15,000 nucleotides of DNA, taken from Chrysomallon squamiferum (taxonomy: Eukaryota; Mollusca; Gastropoda; Neomphalida; Peltospiridae). Within the stretch, counting starts at the first letter, position 1; the number at the start of each line of letters is the position of its first letter. A model generated the notes under the pieces. The model had not been told where the DNA came from. It made no database searches and worked only from the letters and a program-made list of their open reading frames with translations. Below are positions 9,135-15,000 of the stretch, in pieces. Made by a program: the position numbers and the translations under genes. The DNA lies in NCBI GenBank assembly GCA_012295275.1, contig CM022677.1, positions 27,266,379 through 27,281,378 on the forward strand. Direction: 5' to 3'.

Positions 9135-9219
9135 AGCAAACTGTTCATTCCAGTATTTAGCTGAGTCACGATTTGAGTTTGAGTGAAGCCTGGTGTTCCG
9201 AATTTGAGCAAACCGTTCA
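9135..9219. repeat. Direct repeat AGCAAAC[T/C]GTTCA and TTTGAG words
   Basis: A 13-base word at 9135-9147 recurs with one mismatch at 9207-9219, 72 bases later. The words GATTTGAG, GTTTGAG and ATTTGAGC are repeated around the second copy. It is a small decayed duplication of unknown origin. Confidence 0.5.
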
Positions 9220-9285
9220 AATTTGAGCAGGATTTGGATAGATGAGAGATTGAGACTATTATTATTATTATTGTTTTGTTTCCAG

Positions 9286-9426
9286 TTTGTTAGATATGCA
9301 GGATTTACTCGAGTTTATGAACACATAAAAGATTTTGATTTGTCGACACTGATCTGTACGTCTGTCATTTTTATTTATGATCTCATTTTGTGTCAGGTTT
9401 ATGTCTTGAAAATTATAAAATTCTAA
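9286..9426 (+). CDS. Candidate exon or terminal exon (partial, hypothetical)
   Basis: I do not recognise this product. Seen: ATT repeats and TTGTTTTGTTTCCAG at 9271-9285 form a plausible 3' splice site. The following frame is open for 46 codons to TAA at 9424-9426. It begins FVRYAGFTRVYEHIKDFD, a mixed-composition segment, then becomes hydrophobic, with a possible membrane-type stretch around residues 22-36. A weak donor CAG/GTTTAT at 9394-9402 would instead give a 111-base internal exon (9286-9396), a multiple of three. Against it: the donor is poor, no partner exon is certain, and open frames of this size are expected by chance in a window this long. Confidence 0.25.
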   Translation, partial: FVRYAGFTRVYEHIKDFDLSTLICTSVIFIYDLILCQVYVLKIIKF

Positions 9427-9835
9427 TTTTTTTTATTTATTTGTTCATTATCTGTTATCATTTTATTATTTGAAATTAGTAATAATATTTATGTTTAAAA
9501 GCTACGTTACACTCAATATTATTTATTGATTTTATTTTTATATTTATTTTTATTTTTTTTATTTTTATTTATTTATTTTATTTTATTTTATTTTATTTTA
9601 TTTTATATTTTTCTGTTCATGTGAAGATTGATCATATTATACATTTTTTGTTTTGTTTTTTGAATGTACTTGTTATTTGATATGTTATTAATTTGTTTCA
9701 TGAAAAAAAAATGTACTTGCACTAAAACTAGTCTAGCTGCACTTACTAGTAGATATAGTAACTCACTTAATGTATTTAGACTTAGTCACTATAGTTTTTG
9801 ACTATTGTATAACATTTTTTTGCTATTGAATTATA
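9427..9835. other. T-rich spacer with TTTTA pentanucleotide repeat
   Basis: Degenerate TTTA sequence resolves into a TTTTA pentamer run at about 9575-9606. The rest is AT-rich sequence, including a 9717-9790 patch with several CTAGT and ACTAGT words. No gene recognised. Confidence 0.7.
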
Positions 9836-9928
9836 TTAACCCTGTCACCCCTCGAGTCTTACAATGGACTGTCCTATTGTGTTGCTCGGACGCAGTCCAT
9901 TGCTGCTCTTTAGGGGTGGCAGGGTTAA
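9836..9928. mobile_element. Tiny TTAA-flanked hairpin element (piggyBac-type MITE candidate)
   Basis: Seen: TTAA at 9836-9839 and TTAA at 9925-9928 flank an 85-bp insert. Its ends are inverted: CCCTGTCACCCCT (9840-9852) against AGGGGTGGCAGGG (9912-9924), 12 of 13 matching. A second perfect inverted pair, CAATGGACTG (9862-9871) and CAGTCCATTG (9893-9902), encloses a 21-base loop, so nearly the whole insert folds into one long stem with an internal mismatched segment. Known of the family: piggyBac elements and their MITEs duplicate TTAA and have CCC-type termini. The insert has no coding capacity and would need a transposase supplied in trans. It is also richer in GC than its surroundings. An alternative is a microRNA-like or other hairpin RNA gene. 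Confidence 0.6.
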
Positions 9929-10029
9929 AAAGTGCTCAATTGAAACTTCATTTATTGCATAAAAGATAATACGATGTATAATAATAATAATAACACATGA
10001 TGTTTTACAGAAATTCTAAGAAGCTAGTG

Positions 10030-10041
10030 ATGAATATTCAT
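10030..10041. promoter_or_regulatory. 12-base palindrome ATGAATATTCAT
   Basis: A perfect palindrome, broadly like dimeric POU-factor sites (MORE consensus ATGCATATGCAT, two mismatches). In AT-rich DNA this can arise by chance. Confidence 0.15.
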
Positions 10042-10138
10042 GAGTTGTTATTGGGTGTGGTTATTGTGACGTCTGCACGTTATTAAAAATAATGAAATAA
10101 AATGAAATAGAAATGGCTACCTTCTTAGAATATCTGCC

Positions 10139-10155
10139 CAGACAGTTGCCAGTTG
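10139..10155 (+). repeat. Left arm of 17-nt inverted repeat
   Basis: CAGACAGTTGCCAGTTG here is the exact reverse complement of 11216-11232. Inward of it lies an E-box, TCACGTGA, at 10195-10202. A 17-T run (10169-10185) separates the two. See the right arm for matching order. Confidence 0.8.
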
Positions 10156-10421
10156 ATGGTGGTAGACATTTTTTTTTTTTTTTTTAAATTAAAGTCACGT
10201 GATTTGTATATATTGATAATAGCCAGTGTTGGATTATATATACATACTTATCAGTAGATGTTCATCACATTTATATATAAATATATAAATATATATATAT
10301 ATAAAAAGAAAAAAAAAGAATAATTTATGTGGAATTTTTGATACGAGATACCTATTTTTTATATCATCCTATTTTTTCAACTTTATCACTTCCGTGTACT
10401 TTTGTATAATTACACCATGTT

Positions 10422-10435
10422 GTCTCCATGGTAAC
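10422..10435. promoter_or_regulatory. RFX X-box-like palindrome
   Basis: GTCTCCATGGTAAC approximates the RFX X-box, an inverted pair of GTTRCC half-sites. The right half (GGTAAC) is perfect and the left (GTCTCC) deviates. X-boxes mark ciliary and other RFX-regulated promoters in animals, but no gene start is seen nearby. Confidence 0.2.
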
Positions 10436-10461
10436 TAGTTTTAATATTACCGTTATTAACA

Positions 10462-10509
10462 TTATTAATATTATTATTATTATTCTTATTCTTATTATTA
10501 TTATTATTG
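10462..10509. repeat. ATT/CTT microsatellite
   Basis: Imperfect ATT units with two TCTTATTC interruptions. Confidence 0.85.
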
Positions 10510-10551
10510 TTACTCACCAAAAAGTTTAAATTTAATTTAAAAATCTAGCTG

Positions 10552-10615
10552 TTGTGACGTAACCGTTTCCATAGTGATATTCTATAATTGTGACTGGTTT
10601 CCAATAGTGATATTT
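10552..10615. repeat. Short tandem duplication, about 36-bp period
   Basis: TTGTGAC followed by GTTTCC, then ATAGTGATATT, occurs from 10552 and again from 10588, with small indels between copies. It is a local decayed duplication. Confidence 0.65.
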
Positions 10616-10667
10616 CAAAGCCGTTGTAAACTTGTGGCATGCTCTCTCTCTCAGTTTGTGTCATCGC

Positions 10668-10688
10668 GTGTCTGTGTGTCTGTGTGTC
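10668..10688. repeat. GTGTCT / TGTG imperfect repeat
   Basis: TGTGTC units, followed at 10704-10710 by CCGTCAG. The same pair of blocks appears on the opposite strand at 11145-11170 and 11138-11144, inside the bracket formed by the 17-nt inverted repeat. Confidence 0.7.
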
Positions 10689-10899
10689 GCACTAACTGTC
10701 CATCCGTCAGTCAGAACTGAAAACCTCTCACAGAGGAATAAAAAAAAATCAACGTTTATTTTGTTATTTTTATTAATTTATTATTTTTTTTTTTTATTCA
10801 TAGATGAGTGAGTTTTATTGAAATAAATTAAAATCATCAAATGGATCAAATAAAATATTGATAATTTTTTTTTTAAATAAATTATATTTTAACAGTTGA

Positions 10900-10900
10900 A

Positions 10901-10944
<44 letters not shown>
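10900..10944. repeat. AAT microsatellite
   Basis: About 15 AAT units, nearly perfect. A 95-codon - strand frame that crosses it is a Leu run and is not a gene. Confidence 0.95.
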
Positions 10945-10947
<3 letters not shown>

Positions 10948-11007
10948 GAAACAAAATTTCACTCCTTTATCTCGGTAAATGCTTAGATATGAAATAATGA
11001 GGAAAGA

Positions 11008-11010
11008 AAA

Positions 11011-11049
<39 letters not shown>

Positions 11050-11050
11050 A
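11008..11050. repeat. AAAT tetranucleotide repeat
   Basis: About ten perfect AAAT units. Confidence 0.95.
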
Positions 11051-11189
11051 AAGTAAAATAAGAAGATAATAATAAATGAAAGTTTTAACATTACCAGATT
11101 TTGAAAACAGATGTGTACTTCTGTGCTGTTTCTAACACTGACGGACAACACACAGACACACGGACACACAATTTTACAATGTTAGACAA

Positions 11190-11232
11190 CACGTGTTTGA
11201 CAGAACATCACTTACCAACTGGCAACTGTCTG
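11190..11232 (-). repeat. Right arm of 17-nt inverted repeat with E-box
   Basis: CAACTGGCAACTGTCTG at 11216-11232 is the exact reverse complement of 10139-10155. Inward is an E-box, CACGTG, at 11190-11195, then CA-rich blocks and CTGACGG at 11138-11144, the same order as in the left arm. The arm-to-E-box gap is 20 bases here, and about 23 on the left once its T run is ignored. Confidence 0.7.
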
Positions 11233-11265
11233 TGATTTTACATTTTTTTCCCTTTTATTTATTTT

Positions 11266-11310
11266 TTTTTTTTAAAATTATTATTATTATTAATTTTTTT
11301 TTTTTTTTTA
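11266..11310. repeat. T-rich / ATT low-complexity patch
   Basis: T runs flank a short ATT repeat at about 11276-11292. Confidence 0.8.
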
Positions 11311-11511
11311 AGAGCATAAGAATATTGTTTGTACCTCAGATGATTTGTATATGATTTAAAAATAAAACGAGGACAAACGATACATTTATTTACAAAGAAG
11401 AGCTGGCTTTGTACAGACAAATCTTATATTTACTCTTAAAAAAATAAATAAATGCAGCAAGCTAACTTGCAAAAAAAATCAACACATTGTTTTTGTTTTT
11501 TGTTACACTTG

Positions 11512-11703
11512 TTTGTGTGTGTATGTGAGAGATAAGAGGGAGAGAGAGAGAGAGAGAGAGAGTATTTGAAAGTGTATGTATGTGTATATATGTATGTGTG
11601 TTTGAGAAAAAGACGGAACAAATGACAGAATATAATATATGTTCTACATGTCTGAATGTGTCGGAGATAGTATTTGTGTGTAGGTGTGTGAAAGTGTGAG
11701 TAT
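11512..11703. repeat. GT-rich block with a pure GA tract
   Basis: Imperfect TGTG/TATG sequence surrounds a perfect GA run at about 11539-11562. Two - strand frames here (61 and 83 codons) read as His/Thr/Tyr/Ser repeats and are not genes. Confidence 0.9.
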
Positions 11704-11728
11704 ATGTATACATAGATAAATATATATT

Positions 11729-11731
<3 letters not shown>

Positions 11732-11788
<57 letters not shown>
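11732..11788. repeat. CT microsatellite
   Basis: About 28 perfect CT units, uninterrupted. Confidence 0.97.
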
Positions 11789-11790
<2 letters not shown>

Positions 11791-11868
11791 GTTATATATT
11801 TGTATTTCAGAAGGGATGAGTTTATTTATGCCTATGTTGTGTGTACAAAGATGTCCTCACAAGGCATT

Positions 11869-11925
11869 CTATATATATATATATACACACACAACATTCA
11901 CACACACATACACACAGACATAAAC
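11869..11925. repeat. TA then CA compound repeat
   Basis: TA units at about 11869-11884 pass directly into imperfect CA units. Confidence 0.85.
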
Positions 11926-12308
11926 ACATAAACAATGTAATACATAACTGTATACTCAATTACTCATTACCTGACATTTACCTTGAATAACCTGTGTAAA
12001 AAAAAAGCCAACAGAAAACATCTCTCATTAAACTACATTTCTAAGATAAGCCACTACTACAAAATATCAATGAATATTTTCTTTTATTTTTAGTTTTGTT
12101 TTACATATATCTATTATTAGCAATGTAAGTAATATGGTAGATTGGTGCTCTTACTGGCAACTGTGTACACAACAAATCAAACTAAAGATAAATAAAGTTA
12201 ATAACAGAATAACTAAAAACTTGACTAACAACAACAATAACAACAACGATTTCAGTGACAAGAACAATAGCAAAAATAAAAGTGATGATAATAAAAAATA
12301 TATATATG

Positions 12309-12316
12309 TGACGTCA
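12309..12316. promoter_or_regulatory. Perfect CRE palindrome (TGACGTCA)
   Basis: Second full CRE consensus in the window, just after a short TATATATA run. Two half-related words, TGACGTCT (about 10067) and TGACGTAA (about 10555), lie further left. Activity is unknown. Confidence 0.25.
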
Positions 12317-12443
12317 TCTCGTAGATATTCTACACTTAGACCCAGTCTGTTGTGTTCATTATTTATTTTTCAAACTCCTGATCATGCAGACTGGGAAGGG
12401 TTTTTGACAAGACCAGAGGAGAATAAATCGATAGGAATAGGAA

Positions 12444-12496
12444 GGGTACAAGGAAAGGGTTGGGGCGAGGGATATATCAAAAGAAATGGGGGAGGG
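12444..12496 (+). other. G-rich patch, possible G-quadruplex
   Basis: G runs of 3, 3, 4 and 3 at 12444, 12457, 12462 and 12469, then runs of 5 and 3 at 12488 and 12494. The first loop is 10 bases, longer than the usual limit of 7, so the fold is possible but not canonical. It is the only G-rich patch in the window. Confidence 0.35.
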
Positions 12497-12653
12497 TGCA
12501 TACAATAAAACAATGCCGAGGGTATGGAATGGATTACGAGATACACATCTACCCGTCATTTAACTGAGTTCATTTGGAAAATGCCATATTACGACAATAA
12601 TAAAGACTTCGCCTTTTGAAAGGGTGCATCTGTACCTAATGTAATAGAGAATG

Positions 12654-12655
<2 letters not shown>

Positions 12656-12705
<50 letters not shown>
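12656..12705. repeat. GT microsatellite
   Basis: 25 perfect TG units. Confidence 0.97.
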
Positions 12706-12706
<1 letters not shown>

Positions 12707-12744
12707 TGTTTGATGTTTAAATAAAATAAAACAATTGAAAAGTC

Positions 12745-12798
12745 AGGAGATAACTCTTTAATGAACTAACGTTTTAGTCAAAAAGGATTATGTCCCTT
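12745..12798. repeat. Inverted pair of mollusc-type GGAGATAACTCT / GGGACATAA words
   Basis: AGGAGATAACTCT at 12745-12757 faces AGGATTATGTCCCTT at 12784-12798, whose reverse complement AAGGGACATAATCCT is a variant of the same word. The first bounds a 26-base interior with the second in opposite orientation. I associate this word with dispersed repeats in mollusc DNA. The copy here could be a tiny foldback remnant. Confidence 0.35.
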
Positions 12799-12993
12799 TA
12801 TCAATATCGCAATAAGAATACAAGTCTATGTATATTTGATATATATATATATAGTGTATGTGTGAGTATGTATATATACATATATGTGTATATGGGAGTG
12901 TCTGTAGATATGTGATGTTTGTGTTTATATGTACGTATGTGTGTTTAAAATAAAATTAAAATAAACAGACCAAACAAAACAACAACAACATTA

Positions 12994-13041
12994 ATAGTAA
13001 TAGTAGTAATAGTTGTAGTAGTAGTAGTAGTAGTAGTAGAT

Positions 13042-13074
<33 letters not shown>

Positions 13075-13078
13075 ATAC
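12994..13078. repeat. TAG trinucleotide microsatellite
   Basis: About 28 TAG/TAA/TTG units, most of them TAG, with a GATG interruption near 13039. It is preceded by CAA units and followed by AAT units, making a compound repeat. Confidence 0.95.
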
Positions 13079-13109
13079 TACTAATAATAAAAATAATGAT
13101 AATGATAGT

Positions 13110-13420
13110 GTTTTATAAATACATAGATACGTTCGGCGCAGTGACTGGAACTGGAAATAGGGAAATAGCTGAATTAAGAAGGACTGATCTCAGTACATCA
13201 GACTGCAGTGAGTTGAGCAAAGATCTCTGTGTATTTCGCTGTTTGCTTCTGTAGACGCGATTTTTGCCATTCAACGAAAACAAACCGGAATCACTGACTT
13301 GCATCACGAATTTAATAAACGGTGCGTCATTCCAATTTCGTTTAATTTGTTGATATCGATTTTAGTGGTCTGTGGCCGCAGCTCTTTTGTGAGGAAGACA
13401 AATAAGCCTTTTCAGTTGAC
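13110..13420. other. Complex CpG-bearing island with a short - strand frame
   Basis: Balanced sequence with several CpG sites. A - strand frame from an ATG at 13306-13304 down to 13113 would encode about 63 residues starting MQVSDSGLFSLNGKN, rich in Ser, Leu and Asn. I recognise no family and see no clear splice signals. It may be an exon fragment, an old repeat or chance. No RNA gene recognised. Confidence 0.25.
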
Positions 13421-13422
13421 AG

Positions 13423-14100
13423 CAGTTTATAAAAACGTATAATTGATACAAACGTAGAGTCGATATAAACGTATAGGTGACGAAAAATTACAGTTGATAT
13501 AATCCTAGTTGATGTAAAAGTACAACTGATGTAAACGTATAGTCGATATAAACATATAGCTGATGAAAAATTACAGTTGATATAAACCTAGTTGATGTAA
13601 AAGTAAAACTGATATAAACGTATAGTTGATATAAACGTACTATTGATATAAACATGCAGTTGATGAAAATGTACAGCTATTATAAAAGTACAGTTGATAC
13701 TGACATAGTTGATAGAAAAGTATAGTTGACATAAACGGATTGTTGATATAAAAGTATAACTGATATAAACATACAGTTGATACATAGCATATCTGATACA
13801 GAAGTACAGTTGATATAAAAGTACAGTTGATATAAAAGAACAGTTCGTACGAAAGTGCAGTTGATATAATAGTAGAGTTGATACGAACGTACAGCCGGTA
13901 TGAAACTACAGTTCATGCAAACGTATAGTTGATATTAAAGTACAGTTGATATAAAAGTGAAGTTGATATGAACTTTGTTGATATAAACGCGCTGTTGATA
14001 TAAATCTACAGTTGTTATGAACATATAGTTGATATAAAAGTATAGCTGATATAAAAGTGCAGTTGATATAAACGACAGTTGATATAAATGTATAGTTTAT
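13423..14100. repeat. 17-bp minisatellite, about 40 degenerate units
   Basis: The consensus unit is close to CAGTTGATATAAAAGTA, with frequent variants ending AACGTA. Most units are 17 bp, with occasional 14-16 bp ones. Near the left end five units form a higher-order repeat of exactly 83 bp (17+17+15+17+17): 13457-13539 and 13540-13622 match unit by unit, including the shared 15-bp unit and the shared GAAAAATTA unit. Because 17 is not a multiple of three, the array reads as a 17-residue periodic peptide on the - strand, giving two spurious frames (65 and 78 codons). Units diverge from each other, so the array is not freshly expanded. Confidence 0.95.
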
Positions 14101-14160
14101 TTTTTATTTATACCTTTTCAAAAATAAGATGATTAAAAGGAAAAGAAAAGAAACCAGTAA

Positions 14161-14218
14161 AACAACGACGACAACAACAACAGCAACAACAACAACAAAA
14201 ATAATAATAAAATAAATA
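14161..14218. repeat. CAA then AAT/AAAT compound repeat
   Basis: CAA units with GAC and GCA variants, then AAT and AAAT units. Confidence 0.9.
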
Positions 14219-14275
14219 AAAATTTAAATGAACTGAAAATCAAACACCAATATACAGACCAAGAAACAGACTAAA

Positions 14276-14279
<4 letters not shown>

Positions 14280-14306
<27 letters not shown>

Positions 14307-14327
14307 AGTGTGTCTGTCTGTCTGTCT
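14280..14327. repeat. GT then GTCT compound microsatellite
   Basis: About 13 GT units pass, after GAGTGT, into TGTC tetramers. Confidence 0.95.
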
Positions 14328-14400
14328 CTCTGTGCATGTGTGTATTTTTGTGGAAAGTCAAACAGTGAGATCTTCAACACATTCATCTAATAAAGAATTA

Positions 14401-14963
<563 letters not shown>

Positions 14964-14971
14964 ATATAGAT

Positions 14972-15000
14972 CAGGGGTCACCAACCATTTTGAACATGAG
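14972..15000 (+). mobile_element. Terminus of a hAT-type DNA transposon, cut by the window end
   Basis: CAGGGGTCACCAACC begins at 14972. This closely fits the terminal inverted repeat of many animal hAT elements (CAGGGGTC-type ends). The eight bases before it, ATATAGAT at 14964-14971, agree with the usual hAT target duplication pattern (nTnTAGAn). Only the first 29 bases are visible, so the other end, the second target copy and any transposase cannot be checked here. Confidence 0.55.

Larger units (their letters stand above)
12134..12508 (+). other. Longest open frame (124 codons), probably not a gene
   Basis: An ATG-initiated frame with an Asn-rich run at about residues 33-40 made by AAC/AAT repeats, and a Gly-rich end made by a G-rich patch. 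The middle has mixed residues (for example TPDHADWEGF), but no domain, signal peptide or family resemblance is visible. Nearby TATA-like words are uninformative in this composition. I list it because it is the longest frame in the window. A chance frame is most likely. Confidence 0.12.

Noticed and set aside
10727-10739. CCTCT/AGAGG hairpin as a bacterial-type terminator
   Set aside because: The stem is only five base pairs, it is followed by A rather than T on this strand, and the context is not bacterial.
10882-11169. 95-codon - strand frame
   Set aside because: Its body is Leu and Phe/Ile/Tyr runs from AAT and AAAT repeats, and the non-repetitive start shows no family.
11436-11713. His/Thr/Tyr-rich - strand frames
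   Set aside because: Products of TGTG/TATG and GA repeats.
13588-13916. Two - strand frames of 65 and 78 codons with a periodic Tyr/Ile/Asn peptide
   Set aside because: They are the 17-bp minisatellite read as a 17-residue periodic peptide. Other frames and unit variants break elsewhere in the array.
13423-14100. CRISPR array
   Set aside because: The 17-bp units are contiguous and degenerate with no spacers, unlike a CRISPR repeat-spacer pattern, and the DNA is eukaryotic in character.

Overview
This window looks like non-coding nuclear DNA from an animal. It is strongly AT-rich and saturated with microsatellites and homopolymer runs. It has no long open reading frame, no recognisable protein domain, no rRNA or tRNA gene that I can identify, no CRISPR array and no operon-like gene packing. 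The longest open frames (up to 124 codons) are mostly simple repeats read as protein. Splice-acceptor-like sequences, decayed mobile-element ends and a 17-bp minisatellite all fit a metazoan intron, long 3'UTR or intergenic region. A mollusc, perhaps a cephalopod or gastropod, is my best guess. It rests on several copies of a GGGACATAACTCT / GGAGATAACTCT-type motif that I associate with molluscan repeats, and on overall texture. It is an inference, not a proof.

Layout: 1-480 is an A-rich low-complexity block of AAAC and AAAT words. 500-1440 is T-rich and low-complexity. At 1478-1568 a good splice acceptor is followed by a short, more balanced open stretch that could be a terminal coding exon; if so, the AU-rich sequence after it could be 3'UTR. 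1690-4690 holds ATT, TA, A and T tracts, plus a CCAAT/ATTGG-rich segment and a decayed duplication at 3078-3625. 4787-5300 is a CpG-containing, hairpin-dense island, probably a transposon remnant. 5850-6190 holds two inverted-repeat structures, one enclosing a full palindromic CRE. 6680-9100 is mostly simple repeats with two ordinary complex islands. At 9286-9426 there is a second exon-like open stretch. At 9836-9928 there is a compact hairpin with TTAA on both sides and CCCTG termini, the form of a tiny piggyBac-type MITE.

10139-11232 is bracketed by an exact 17-nt inverted repeat, with E-boxes and TG/CA-rich blocks in matching order on both arms. 11510-13080 is rich in GA, CT, GT, CA and TAG microsatellites and includes the only G-rich patch. 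13423-14100 is a degenerate 17-bp minisatellite of about 40 units with an 83-bp higher-order repeat near its start. 14503-14729 is a 227-bp CT tract with a CCCT interruption near its middle. The window ends inside what looks like the first 29 bases of a hAT transposon.

No set of genes working together can be described here. The two exon candidates are tentative, and I see no new protein-based system. The points most worth checking are the TTAA-flanked hairpin, the 17-mer inverted-repeat bracket, the minisatellite's internal organisation and the exon candidate at 1478.
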